A stretch of DNA of 64,000 nt. Origin: Erwinia pyri. Its GTDB lineage: Bacteria > Pseudomonadota > Gammaproteobacteria > Enterobacterales > Enterobacteriaceae. The notes beneath the pieces are model-generated. The model saw only the letters and a list, made by a program, of their open reading frames with translations, did not search any database and was not told where the DNA came from. The DNA lies in contig NZ_CP132353.1 of the NCBI RefSeq assembly GCF_030758455.1, forward strand, positions 2,108,001 through 2,172,000. The letters are read 5' to 3'. Shown here piece after piece: positions 26,219 to 35,070 of this stretch; position 1 is the stretch's first letter, and every line of letters starts with the position of its first letter. A program made the translations under genes and the position numbers.

Positions 26219-28618
26219 ATGAAAATGATTAACAAGTTGACGAGTATCGTAATAGCGATTGCAGGTCTCGCTATGCTTTACATGGGTGGTCAGCTGCTGA
26301 TGATCGGCGGCTCACCATTTTACGCCATTATGGCAATCGGACTGCTGATTACCGCAGTCGCACTGTTTAAGAATAAAAAAATCGCCCTCACCATCTACGC
26401 CATATTAATGTGGATCGTACTGGCATGGATGATTTATGAAGTTGGCTTCGATAAATGGCAGTGGATCCCTCGCGGCGATCTGATTGGTCTCTTCGGTGTC
26501 TGGCTTGCTCTGCCTTGGGTGGTTCGCCCGCTGTCAAAAGCGCAGAATCCGGCTAAGCCTGCCAGTTTCCATCCGTTCCTGGGAACAACGGTTATCGTCA
26601 TGATCGCCATTGTGATTGGCATGATGTTCTACGACCCCTATCCAAAAGAGGGGACTATCACCAACCAGCGTGCGGCAACGGATAGCGACCTGGCGGCGAA
26701 TGACTGGTCTGCTTATGGCGGCACCAACAACGGCACCCGCTTCTCTACCCTGAAACAGATCACCGCAGATAACGTCAGCAACCTTGAAGTAGCCTGGACC
26801 TATCACACAGGCGATCTGCGTGACCCTAAAGACGATGCGACAGAATATACCTTTGAAGCAACGCCGCTGAAGGTCAACAACACCCTCTACTTCTGTACCC
26901 CTCATAACGAAGTGCATGCGCTGAACCCGGAAACGGGCGAGGTGAAGTGGAAATATGAGCCGACTAAAGATCGCTCGTACCTGCAGCAGCACCAGACTTG
27001 TCGTGGCGTAAGCTACTATGAAGCGGGCGCGGCAGATGCCTCGAATACCGTACAGCCTGCTGCTGTCGCTAATTCACCAGCCATTTGTCGTAAGCGTATT
27101 TTCAATGCGACTACCGACGCTAAGCTGCTGGCGCTGGATGCGGACACCGGTAAACTGTGTGCCGATTTCGGTAACAACGGTATCGTCAATCTGCGTGACA
27201 ACATGGGCGAAATTCGTCCGCATGCGCTGATGCAGACCGCTGCACCGCTGGTTGCCGGAAACCTGGTGATTGTGGGTGGCTCGGTGATGGATAACGGCTT
27301 TAATGCCGGTAACCCATCAGGCGTTATTCGCGCTTACGACGTTATCACTGGTCAACTGGTCTGGAACTTTGATCCGGCTAACCCGGAGAAGACTCAGCCA
27401 ATTGCGGCCGGTCAGACTTACCCGCAGGATACGCCTATTGCCTGGGCCACGCTGAGTGCAGACATGAAAAATGGTCTGGTCTACGTGCCATTTGGTAACG
27501 CCTCCCCGGATGAGCTGGGCCTGAACCGTGATGCGAACAGCAACACCGAAAAATTCCGCGACACGCTGGTGGCGCTGGATCTGAAAACGGGTGCTTTCAA
27601 ATGGCGCTTCCAGTCCTCCAAACATGACCTGTGGGATCGTGATAATCCTTCTCAGCCTTCTCTGCTGGATATCGATTATCAGGGAACGAAGCAGCCTGTT
27701 GTCGTCCTGCCAACCAAGACCGGCAACCTGTTTGTATTGAACCGTCTGACTGGCCAGCCTGTCTATCCGATTAATCAGGTAGATGTTTCAACCAAAGGGA
27801 TTGAAGGTGAGAAGTATTCTCCAACGCAGCCGGTTTCTGCGCTGAACTTCATTCCGGATCCCCTCAGTGAGAAATCGATGTGGGGCATCACGCCGTTTGA
27901 TCAGATGGCCTGCCGCATCGACTTCAAATCTCTGCGTTATGATGGCAACCCGTGGACGCCAGCCACCGAAGGCGGTTCGATTATTTTCCCTGGCAACATC
28001 GGCGTCTTTAACTGGGGTTCTGTCTCTGTAGATCCACAGCGTCAGATCCTGATCGCCTCTCCGGTTCGTCTGGCTTACAAATACAATCTGATTAAGCGTA
28101 CGCCAGAAACGGCAGAAAAACGTCTGTTTACCAAAGATGGCACCCCGTACTGGAATGAAAACTTCCAGGGCGATTACGCTATCCACATCCAGCAGCTCTC
28201 ATCTGGTCTGGGTATCCCTTGTATCGCTCCACCTTGGGGTCGTATGGTTGGCGTGGATCTGAAAACTGGTAAAACCGAGTGGCTGCGCCGCGTGGGAACC
28301 ACCAAAAACCTGAAAACTACCTTCCTGCCGGGCCGTTTCCCAATTGGCTTCCCAATGGGAATGGTGGCGCACGGTGGACCGCTGACCACGGCGGGCGATC
28401 TGGTATTCCACGGCGCAACGGCAGATAACTTCTTCCGCGCCTACGATATCAGCACCGGTAAGCTGCTGTGGCAGACCGAACTGCCAGCAGGCGGTCAGGC
28501 TACGCCAGCAACCTATATGGGTGCCGACAACAAGCAGTATGTGGTGATTGCGGCCGGTGGCCACGGTTCACTGGGCACCAAAGAGGGTGATGCCGTTGTG
28601 GCATATCGTCTGAAGTAA
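26219..28618 (+). CDS. gcd: membrane-bound PQQ dehydrogenase, glucose/quinate/shikimate family
   Basis: 799 residues. Five N-terminal helices (to about residue 140) anchor it in the inner membrane, and an eight-bladed propeller faces the periplasm and binds PQQ. The enzyme oxidises glucose or a related polyol or acid and feeds electrons to ubiquinone. Family features include the opening WSAYGGTNNGTRFSTLKQI, HQTCRGVSYYE, and the ending LPAGGQATPATYMG with VVIAAGGHGSLGT. The active-site stretch reads KHDLWDRDNPSQP, where typical glucose dehydrogenases have HHDLWDMDLPAQP, so the substrate may differ. A second, truncated copy lies at 59279. ATG at 26219 or 26225 can serve. Confidence 0.88.
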   Translation: MKMINKLTSIVIAIAGLAMLYMGGQLLMIGGSPFYAIMAIGLLITAVALFKNKKIALTIYAILMWIVLAWMIYEVGFDKWQWIPRGDLIGLFGVWLALPWVVRPLSKAQNPAKPASFHPFLGTTVIVMIAIVIGMMFYDPYPKEGTITNQRAATDSDLAANDWSAYGGTNNGTRFSTLKQITADNVSNLEVAWTYHTGDLRDPKDDATEYTFEATPLKVNNTLYFCTPHNEVHALNPETGEVKWKYEPTKDRSYLQQHQTCRGVSYYEAGAADASNTVQPAAVANSPAICRKRIFNATTDAKLLALDADTGKLCADFGNNGIVNLRDNMGEIRPHALMQTAAPLVAGNLVIVGGSVMDNGFNAGNPSGVIRAYDVITGQLVWNFDPANPEKTQPIAAGQTYPQDTPIAWATLSADMKNGLVYVPFGNASPDELGLNRDANSNTEKFRDTLVALDLKTGAFKWRFQSSKHDLWDRDNPSQPSLLDIDYQGTKQPVVVLPTKTGNLFVLNRLTGQPVYPINQVDVSTKGIEGEKYSPTQPVSALNFIPDPLSEKSMWGITPFDQMACRIDFKSLRYDGNPWTPATEGGSIIFPGNIGVFNWGSVSVDPQRQILIASPVRLAYKYNLIKRTPETAEKRLFTKDGTPYWNENFQGDYAIHIQQLSSGLGIPCIAPPWGRMVGVDLKTGKTEWLRRVGTTKNLKTTFLPGRFPIGFPMGMVAHGGPLTTAGDLVFHGATADNFFRAYDISTGKLLWQTELPAGGQATPATYMGADNKQYVVIAAGGHGSLGTKEGDAVVAYRLK

Positions 28619-28682
28619 TAAAAGAGGAGGGAGGATGAGCTGAACTTTACTTCAGCTCAGTGAAATCACTCTCAGCCTGTGA

Positions 28683-28717
28683 ATGAGCCCGATAATCTCT
28701 CGGGCTCATTTTTTTTG
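28683..28717 (+). terminator. rho-independent terminator of gcd
   Basis: ATGAGCCCGA-7 nt-TCGGGCTCAT stem followed by eight T residues, 65 bases after the gcd stop. Confidence 0.88.
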
Positions 28718-28746
28718 TCCCGCTTCAGCAACAAATCGTGATGAGC

Positions 28747-29496
28747 TTAAAAAGTCAGCGAGCCAGGCTCAAACTCAACAAAAGCATTATCTGCAGGCTG
28801 ATAACCGAGAACTTCTCGCGTATGTGATAAATCGAAGCGTTTAAAGCGGTTGTCCGAAATTCCATAGCCAATAAAGAAGGTAATATTTTCAGTTTCTATC
28901 GCGCTGTTGAGGAGCCTGACGGCATCCTCCGGGCTAAGCCAGGCACTGTAATCTCTGGCGTTTTTAAGGGCTTTCGCCTCTGCTGGCTCGAAGGCGCCGA
29001 TCCTTAAGGCGACACAGGATAAACCGCGCTGGGTGGCATAAAAGGAGCACAGCGCCTCGCCATAACATTTTGTCACGCCATAAAGATTGGCAGGTGATAC
29101 GGCCATTCCGGGATGTATCTGTACATCAACCGGGTAACCTTCAATCGTCTGGGCGCTGCTGGCAAACACGAAGCGTCGACATGATGTCGCTGCCACCGCT
29201 TCAAGCAGATAAGTGACGGCTAAAATGTTCGCCGGCAACAGCTGCGCAAAAGTGGCATCTGCATCTGGAATCCCCGCCAGATGAACGATCGTATCGGGGG
29301 CCTCTCCACTCAGGAGTTGTTCTGCAGAACCCGGCAGAGAAAGGTCGGCGGCAATGAACTTGTGTGGGGAACCAATTTTATAATCCGGGGCAGTGAGATC
29401 GGTCAGAATAAAAGCGTATGTGTTACACATGGCATTGAAGAAAGTACGCCCTATACGGCCGCTGGCACCTGTAAGCAAGATTTTTTTTACTGCCAT
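28747..29496 (-). CDS. NAD-dependent epimerase/dehydratase (uronate-dehydrogenase-like SDR)
   Basis: 249 residues of the extended short-chain dehydrogenase fold. The nucleotide loop is LLTGASGRIGRTFF, an acidic residue follows in LTDLT, then VHLAGIPDA, the catalytic Ser region FASSAQTIEGYP and YGVTKCYGEAL (Tyr-X3-Lys). The size and the motif order resemble uronate dehydrogenases that oxidise galacturonate or glucuronate to the lactone. Substrate assignment is tentative; other sugar epimerases share these motifs. The ATG is preceded by AAGGAG. It is convergent with gcd. Confidence 0.8.
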   Translation of the reverse strand: MAVKKILLTGASGRIGRTFFNAMCNTYAFILTDLTAPDYKIGSPHKFIAADLSLPGSAEQLLSGEAPDTIVHLAGIPDADATFAQLLPANILAVTYLLEAVAATSCRRFVFASSAQTIEGYPVDVQIHPGMAVSPANLYGVTKCYGEALCSFYATQRGLSCVALRIGAFEPAEAKALKNARDYSAWLSPEDAVRLLNSAIETENITFFIGYGISDNRFKRFDLSHTREVLGYQPADNAFVEFEPGSLTF

Positions 29497-29681
29497 AATA
29501 GTGACTCCTTATGTCGTGGAACAATTATGGAGATCAAATTGGATCGCGAATGGCCTGATTGACTCTGAAGAAGTAAAGAAGAGTAAATTAAAAAAATAAT
29601 ATTATCTTCATATAACGATAATATTTCAGCTTCTGATTAACGGGGAAAAACAGGATGGGGGAGAAGAGAGGGCTAAAATGC

Positions 29682-29707
29682 AAAAAACCCGCACAAGGCG
29701 GGTTTTT
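29682..29707 (-). terminator. rho-independent terminator of csp gene
   Basis: CCCGC-5 nt-GCGGG stem flanked by A-run and T-run, so it can work in both directions; it lies about 70 bases after the cold-shock gene stop. Confidence 0.8.
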
Positions 29708-29777
29708 AGTTTCACTGGAAGTCGCTGCTCAGGCCGGGGCCGTCATCGCTAACGTCATTCACAGGATAAGGTCTGAC

Positions 29778-29990
29778 TTACAGCGCTACTACGTTAGCAG
29801 CTGAAGGACCTTTAGCACCGTTTTCAATGGTGAATTCAACAGTTTGACCTTCGTCCAGCGTTTTGTAATCAGTACCCTGGATTGCAGAGAAATGTACGAA
29901 TACATCTTTGCTGCCGTCCTGAGGAGAGATAAAGCCGAAACCTTTTTCAGGGTTAAACCATTTTACTAAACCAGTCATTTTGTTAGACAT
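29778..29990 (-). CDS. cold-shock protein, CspA family
   Basis: 70 residues. Single OB-fold RNA chaperone with both RNA-binding motifs, KGFGFI and VFVHFSAI, and the ending [13 protein letters not shown]. The N-terminus [13 protein letters not shown] is closest to CspA, the C-terminus to CspE, so the exact paralogue is left open. AGGAAAT lies before the ATG. A promoter about 175 bases upstream (30170-30199) leaves a long untranslated leader of about 170 nt, as in cspA-type cold-inducible genes. Confidence 0.93.
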   Translation of the reverse strand: MSNKMTGLVKWFNPEKGFGFISPQDGSKDVFVHFSAIQGTDYKTLDEGQTVEFTIENGAKGPSAANVVAL

Positions 29991-30169
29991 AAATATTTCC
30001 TGTTATTTTCTGAGCCACTCAGTGTGGCGATTGAAACCTGATTTGAAGAGATTTTCTTATTGGGCACTTAGGAGGAGGCTCATGAGAAAGGATATCTATG
30101 GATAGCACTTAAACGAGGACTGCTTTACTAAAACTGCTTTCATAAGGTCTGTGTTCCAAACCGATGACC

Positions 30170-30199
30170 TATAAAAACACGTTAGCTAAAATAATGCAA
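30170..30199 (-). promoter_or_regulatory. predicted sigma-70 promoter of csp gene
   Basis: On the minus strand, TTGCAT (-35) and TTTATA (-10) are 18 bases apart. Transcription from here would give a leader of about 170 nt before the cold-shock ORF, a length usual for cold-inducible csp mRNAs. No exact cold-box sequence was found. Confidence 0.5.
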
Positions 30200-30213
30200 G
30201 GCCTAATGAATAT

Positions 30214-30459
30214 TCAGGCTTGAGTGAGCGGTTTCCCTGAATAATTGAGCAGCCCCTTTTCCAGCCTGATAAGGTTTTTTTCTTTCAGGCTGTTTTCTTT
30301 CCAGACCAGATAATAGGTTAGCGCTGAGCTTTCCAGATCCCGCCAGAAAGGGAAATCGTCAGGGTTCAGGTGCCAGACTTCAGCCCACAGACGCCAGTCG
30401 TCAGGCCTGCCCCGCACGCGAAGCAGCGTCTGCTGCGGTAAATCCTGCAGATTCAGCAT
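30214..30459 (-). CDS. small hypothetical protein (81 aa)
   Basis: 81 residues: MLNLQDLPQQTLLRVRG, then a Trp-rich stretch (DDWRLWAEVWHLNPDDFPFWRDL) and a basic tail. No signal peptide or membrane segment. It is unrecognised. The composition looks protein-like and codon use resembles neighbours, but the ribosome site is weak. It lies between the csp promoter and the FAD dehydrogenase operon. Confidence 0.45.
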   Translation of the reverse strand: MLNLQDLPQQTLLRVRGRPDDWRLWAEVWHLNPDDFPFWRDLESSALTYYLVWKENSLKEKNLIRLEKGLLNYSGKPLTQA

Positions 30460-30517
30460 CGCTAACGGTGAAGAAGGCGGGGAAGTTTTAAGGAACCACT
30501 TTGTCAGGGCGGATAAG

Positions 30518-30593
30518 AAAGGGCGGAGAACAGAGGGACTCTGACCAGAGGCAGTAATACTCCGATCGGATGCCGCTCTGTTATTCCGCCCTT
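30518..30593. repeat. long imperfect inverted repeat after FAD dehydrogenase operon
   Basis: AAAGGGCGGA-GAACAGAG at 30518-30535 pairs with CTCTGTT-AT-TCCGCCCTT at 30576-30593 around a 40-base centre that itself contains CCGATCGG. It is 30 bases past the stop of the large subunit gene and may end or stabilise that long transcript. Confidence 0.5.
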
Positions 30594-30621
30594 AGCTGAG
30601 CTTACGCCGGGCGTTACTCCG

Positions 30622-32256
30622 TTATACTTTCACCACCTTCAGCAGGTGATCCGCCAGCCGCAGGCTTAATGCGGCCCCCGTCAGCGTGGGGTTCATACAC
30701 GAAGCGGAGGGCATTACGCTGGTTCCGGCGATAAACAGGTTGGGATGATCGTGCGTCTGGCAGTGGCTGTTCACCACTGAGTTGCTGGCATCCTCTCCCA
30801 TGATGGTGGTTCCCATAATGTGCTGACGATCCTGATAGCCGGTGTCGATTTTCGACACGTCGGCGTTGAGCAGTCGCGCAAAATTATCGAAATCTTTCAA
30901 TCCTTCTGCTTTTCCGGCGTGCCAGTAATCGGTCACGCTGTAGTAAATTTCCGGCACGGGAATGCCTATCGCATCTTTTTTGGTTTTACTCGGCACAACT
31001 CTGTTTTCCGGCAGGGGCAGGGTCTCAAAATCGATAGCGAAGTTCAGCGATCTCGCGGACATCCTGCGCAGCTCTTCATCCAGTTTTGAACCCAGCACCC
31101 CTTTTTTAATAAGCCCGGCCGCATAGTCCGCAGTAGGCACGGTGTTGCGCACTTTGATTTTGTAGCTCGGGAAATCCTTACGGAACTCGCCGTCACGGTT
31201 ATTCAGATAAACCAGCAGCTCGGTGGGCCCCTGTCCCGGCCAGACATCCTCTTTCATCATCACGTTCATACTGATGCCGGTATGCCCCATCAGATTCCGG
31301 CCTACCTGATCTGAACTGTTGGCGATGCCGTTGGGATAACGTTCTGAAGTGGACATCAGCAGCAGCTTAGGGGATTCGATACCGTAGGCAGCCAGCACAA
31401 AATAGTTTGCCGTCAGATGATGTTCCGAACCGTCGGGTTTTTTGTACCAGATGCCGGTAATACTGCCGTCATCGCCAGCTTCAATGCGGTAGACCACCGC
31501 ATTGTCCAGCAGCTTCGCACCGTGCCGTTCAGCCTCATCGATATGCATCGACCCATCATATTTTGCGGCAATGGGGCAAACCGGATTACAGTTGTTGTTG
31601 CCCGCGCAGACCGGACGCTTGCCATAAGGTCGGGTCGCCCGGCCGTTTGGCTCCATAACCGGGTTATAGCCGCCTGCAGAGAGCAGCGTGGAGAGGCGTT
31701 TAAACAGGTAGCTCGGTTCCAGTCCCTCCATCGGGAAAGGAGTGGAGCGGGGCGGCCAGGCCTCGCCGCCATGTCCGCTTTCATCCTGGCCTTCCATCCC
31801 GGAGACGCCCAGCTCCCGCTCCGCTTCGCCATACCAGCTCTCCAGGTCGTTATAGCCGAACGGCCAGTCGCGCCCCCGTCCGTAAAGGCTTTGCAGCTTG
31901 AAATCGTTAGGGATCATCCGCCACAGGGCCGATCCAAAGTGCCAGGTGGTTCCGCCCACCACGCGCAGATATTTGGTGGGATATTTCACTGGCCCGGTCT
32001 GTTGCAGGTAGTCACCATAAGTGGAGGGCACATGCGGGAGATCGGGATAGGGTGACCCTACACCCTGAAGCTTCATGTTGGTCAGCGACATTTTGAACGG
32101 CGAGTTGCGGAACCGCTCCACAATATCCTGACGTTTAATGCGTGGGCCTGCCTCGACGATAATCACCGACTTACCCGCCCTGGCCAGCTGGGTTGCCACC
32201 AGCCCGCCCATTACGCCCGACCCGATAATGATCACATCGGCATCAACGTTGTTCAT
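30622..32256 (-). CDS. FAD-dependent GMC dehydrogenase large subunit (gluconate 2-dehydrogenase type)
   Basis: 544 residues of the glucose-methanol-choline family. The N-terminal FAD loop is DADVIIIGSGVMGGLVATQL, with GGTTWHFGSALWRM near residue 100 and the C-terminal active-site region ending SASCMNPTLTGAAL. It is the catalytic subunit of a three-part periplasmic dehydrogenase of the gluconate 2-/2-ketogluconate/sorbitol dehydrogenase group. It lacks a signal peptide and is presumably exported together with the Tat-signal small subunit. Its ATG overlaps the small-subunit stop by 4 bases (ATGA). Operon context with OtnC, lactonase and carrier argues for a sugar or aldonate that ends in C4 acid metabolism. 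Confidence 0.9.
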   Translation of the reverse strand: MNNVDADVIIIGSGVMGGLVATQLARAGKSVIIVEAGPRIKRQDIVERFRNSPFKMSLTNMKLQGVGSPYPDLPHVPSTYGDYLQQTGPVKYPTKYLRVVGGTTWHFGSALWRMIPNDFKLQSLYGRGRDWPFGYNDLESWYGEAERELGVSGMEGQDESGHGGEAWPPRSTPFPMEGLEPSYLFKRLSTLLSAGGYNPVMEPNGRATRPYGKRPVCAGNNNCNPVCPIAAKYDGSMHIDEAERHGAKLLDNAVVYRIEAGDDGSITGIWYKKPDGSEHHLTANYFVLAAYGIESPKLLLMSTSERYPNGIANSSDQVGRNLMGHTGISMNVMMKEDVWPGQGPTELLVYLNNRDGEFRKDFPSYKIKVRNTVPTADYAAGLIKKGVLGSKLDEELRRMSARSLNFAIDFETLPLPENRVVPSKTKKDAIGIPVPEIYYSVTDYWHAGKAEGLKDFDNFARLLNADVSKIDTGYQDRQHIMGTTIMGEDASNSVVNSHCQTHDHPNLFIAGTSVMPSASCMNPTLTGAALSLRLADHLLKVVKV

Positions 32257-32789
32257 GCTGTCACTCCTTTATTTGTCTGCGGATCGGCTGGTTTACTGCC
32301 CCATGAATCGGGGCCGCCGCCGTAGCTGGGTACTACCAGGATGCCTCTGGTCGGCAGGTACATCATGGCGTCTGAGTAGGCGATAAGTTCACTTTCCGCC
32401 CCTTCACCTACCACGCCGGTGTACCAGCTACCGATAATCAGTGCGGCACTCTGCCTGAGCAGATCGTTATCGCCCACCGTTTGTAAAAAGTCATCGACAT
32501 GAGTAAAGGAGTGAGCAGCCAGATAGCTGTTCAGCGCGGAAAGACGCTGCGGGAAATCTTTAACGTGACGTTGTAACGCCTGATAGTAGCGCTGGCTCAA
32601 GAGGGGCGAGACCGGACGGCTGACTAAAAAGGCGGAGACGGATGAAAAATTGCTGTCAACGCCCTCACGCGCCTGGGCCATCTCCGCTGGGAACAGCGAG
32701 GCGCAAGCGGCACTGAGGGAAAGCGCCGCCATCCCCTGTAGCAAACGGCGGCGGCTTAGCGAACGGGGAGAAGAATTAACGGCTGGCAT
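32253..32789 (-). CDS. FAD dehydrogenase small (gamma) subunit, Tat-exported
   Basis: 178 residues of the gluconate 2-dehydrogenase/sorbitol dehydrogenase small-subunit family. The twin-arginine signal is clear (SLSRRRLLQGMAALSLSAACA, residues about 10-32). The mature part is all-helical and ends near GSKPADPQTNKGVTA. It carries the large subunit through the Tat pathway and helps FAD insertion. Its start lies inside the cytochrome c gene (14-base overlap) and its stop overlaps the large-subunit start, so the three are one translational unit. Confidence 0.9.
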   Translation of the reverse strand: MPAVNSSPRSLSRRRLLQGMAALSLSAACASLFPAEMAQAREGVDSNFSSVSAFLVSRPVSPLLSQRYYQALQRHVKDFPQRLSALNSYLAAHSFTHVDDFLQTVGDNDLLRQSAALIIGSWYTGVVGEGAESELIAYSDAMMYLPTRGILVVPSYGGGPDSWGSKPADPQTNKGVTA

Positions 32790-34176
32790 GCTGCCTCCTT
32801 TTACGACTAAGCGAGATAAACGCCGCGATGATCAACAGCAGAGCGACTGCACCCACACCCATTACCTTTGGTTGAGTAAGGCGCACCAACAGCGGCTTTT
32901 CTCCGCCTTCACGCAGCGTTTTAACCTGTTCTTCGCTGACGCTGATTTGCGGATTGCCGTAGTGCTTCAGTACGTAATTGCTGACGTCAGCGATCTCTTT
33001 GTCGCTGAGCCGCGTGGTGAAATCTGCGTCAGGGCCAAAAGCAGGCATAGCGACAGCCTCACCATTAACCGTACGCTGAACGCCAAACAGAATGGCTGAC
33101 ACCAGATTATCCGGGTTATCGGCGCCGGTAGCGGTGTTGTGGAACAGCGAAGGATAGCGGGCGTTACCCTGGCCGTCAGGCTGATGGCAGTTAGCACAGC
33201 TGCCGCTGAAGACCTTCCAGCCAGCGTCCTGCTGCGCTTTATCCCCACGGATTTGCTGTTCAGACGTTGAGGGCTGGCCATAACTCTCCCGTGGCATCAC
33301 CGCACCCGTGCTGATGGCAGGAACCTGACGCAAATAGGCGACCATCGCCTGAATATCATTATCAGAGAGATGCTGGAAGCTATGCTCGACAGCTTCAGCC
33401 ATCGGCCCTGCCGCCTGAGCTTTTCCTGCTACGTGACCGGTCTTGAGATAGGTTGCCAGTTCGTCTGCGCTCCAGTTGCCGATGCCTGATTGCGGATCTG
33501 GCGTGATATTGGGGACATACCAGCTGCCGAGGCTGCCACCTGATAAGGCCTGGTCGTCCTGCTGGCCCATCAGTGTGTTACGCGGCGTATGGCAGGTGTC
33601 GCAGTGCGCCAGCGCATTCACCAGATAGTCGCCACGGTTGATGGTCTCAGAGCGGGAAGCGTCTGGCGTAAACGGCTTCGCCTGGGAGAAGAGCCAGTTC
33701 CAGACGGCCATTGAGCTGCGGATACTGAACGGGAAGGGTAAGGCTGTTTTCGGCGGATCGGATTCAACCGGCGCAACACCCCGCATAAAGTAAACATACA
33801 AGGCATGCATATCCTCATCGCTGATCCTGGCGTAGGAGGGATAAGGCATTGCCGGATAAAGATGCTCGCCCTGTTTATTGATGCCTTGCCGCACGGCACG
33901 GGAGAACTCCTCTTCGCTGTAATCCCCAATTCCATGCTCTCTGGAGGGCGTGATATTGCTGGCATAAATGGTGCCCATTGGCGAGGAGATTGCGTATCCG
34001 CCCGCCATGGGTTCGCCCTGATGTGGTGAAGTGTGGCAGGCGCCGCAGTCGGCTGCGGTGGCAAGATATTTTCCTTTCGCTATCAGCGCCTGATCTTCCT
34101 GAGGCAGAGAAGCAGCAACGCTTCCCGCCGTAAAAAGGCTCAGAGTGATGGCGAAAGGCAGACAGAGTCGTCTCAA
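32776..34176 (-). CDS. three-haem membrane-anchored cytochrome c subunit
   Basis: 466 residues. A Sec signal peptide (MRRLCLPFAITLSLFTAGSVAA) is followed by three CXXCH haem sites (CGACHTSPH, CDTCHTPRN, CANCHQPDG) and a C-terminal membrane helix (VMGVGAVALLLIIAAFISL) with basic anchor KRRQ. This is the electron-transfer subunit that passes electrons from the FAD subunit to ubiquinone. It leads the three-gene dehydrogenase block. A 125-base gap with a small hairpin (34261-34283) separates it from the cupin gene. Confidence 0.92.
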   Translation of the reverse strand: MRRLCLPFAITLSLFTAGSVAASLPQEDQALIAKGKYLATAADCGACHTSPHQGEPMAGGYAISSPMGTIYASNITPSREHGIGDYSEEEFSRAVRQGINKQGEHLYPAMPYPSYARISDEDMHALYVYFMRGVAPVESDPPKTALPFPFSIRSSMAVWNWLFSQAKPFTPDASRSETINRGDYLVNALAHCDTCHTPRNTLMGQQDDQALSGGSLGSWYVPNITPDPQSGIGNWSADELATYLKTGHVAGKAQAAGPMAEAVEHSFQHLSDNDIQAMVAYLRQVPAISTGAVMPRESYGQPSTSEQQIRGDKAQQDAGWKVFSGSCANCHQPDGQGNARYPSLFHNTATGADNPDNLVSAILFGVQRTVNGEAVAMPAFGPDADFTTRLSDKEIADVSNYVLKHYGNPQISVSEEQVKTLREGGEKPLLVRLTQPKVMGVGAVALLLIIAAFISLSRKRRQHASR

Positions 34177-34301
34177 CTGACATGCTCCTGTAAAAAGAAA
34201 AAAGGACGTTTATAGGGTGCAAAGGCGCTTCTGCGTGCGCTTTTTGTCACAACAACAGTGCCCCGCTTCCAGAGGAAGCAGGGTAAAAAAGGTGGAAAGG
34301 A

Positions 34302-35006
34302 TCAAAGCAGTTCGTAGTCGTTGAACACCAGAGGCGTTTCGCCGCCGTTGGTCAGCTCGATTTTATCCGCCTGCGTCAGGAAAGCGTCGCCGCGGTGGAT
34401 CCACTGCTCTTTATTACGGTTAGGCTGGCCCGGCACGGAGGTCAGCAACCTTCCTTCGGTAAAGAACACCCGGACGCCAGGCCCGTGCTGGGTATAGAGC
34501 GTGGTGCTTTCGCCAGGTTGCAGCGTGACTTTCCAGCCTTTTACCGTTTTCTGATCCAGCACCTGCTGGAATTGTGGAATAGCGGGGCGCGTAGCTCCGC
34601 CAAAGTTAAGCGGGCCAGGCTGTTTAATCTCAAAAGAGACCTGATGATTCAGCGTGGTGCCGGTGTTGGTGACCTTATCGGTTTCAGACTTGCCCTGATG
34701 CGCGCCAAACTTGACGTTGCCGCTTTTCATCTCGTGATCTTTGGCCGGTTTATCCGGGTAGGAGATATGCACCATGCTGCCGTTCACATGCGTGTTGACG
34801 TAATCCAGATGTTGCTCGTGGAACATCGTGGAGTGGCCAGGCCGCAGCATTACCCGCATCACCGTCACGTACTCATTTTCCAGAATCACGTGGTGCAGCG
34901 GCTCCAGATTGGTGGCAATCACCTGTTCAGCAGCCTGAGTGGCAGGGGGGGCGCTCAACGCCAGGAAACCTGCGCTCAGCAGGCAGGGCAACAGTTTACT
35001 TTTCAT
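34302..35006 (-). CDS. secreted cupin-domain protein
   Basis: 234 residues. A Sec signal peptide (MKSKLLPCLLSAGFLALSAPPATQA) places it in the periplasm. A cupin-like barrel follows with a metal-site pattern PGHSTMFHEQHLDYV and a second half LQPGESTTLYTQHGPGVRV. It may be a metal-dependent enzyme acting on the oxidised sugar or lactone, or a binding protein. The function is not established. It lies between the lactonase and the cytochrome c in the operon, so it belongs to the periplasmic stage of the pathway. Confidence 0.75.
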   Translation of the reverse strand: MKSKLLPCLLSAGFLALSAPPATQAAEQVIATNLEPLHHVILENEYVTVMRVMLRPGHSTMFHEQHLDYVNTHVNGSMVHISYPDKPAKDHEMKSGNVKFGAHQGKSETDKVTNTGTTLNHQVSFEIKQPGPLNFGGATRPAIPQFQQVLDQKTVKGWKVTLQPGESTTLYTQHGPGVRVFFTEGRLLTSVPGQPNRNKEQWIHRGDAFLTQADKIELTNGGETPLVFNDYELL

Positions 35007-35070
35007 AGATAACTCCAGTTAGTAGAGCGGCAGCCCGGCACAAAACCACGTACCGGGCCTCAAGATAACG

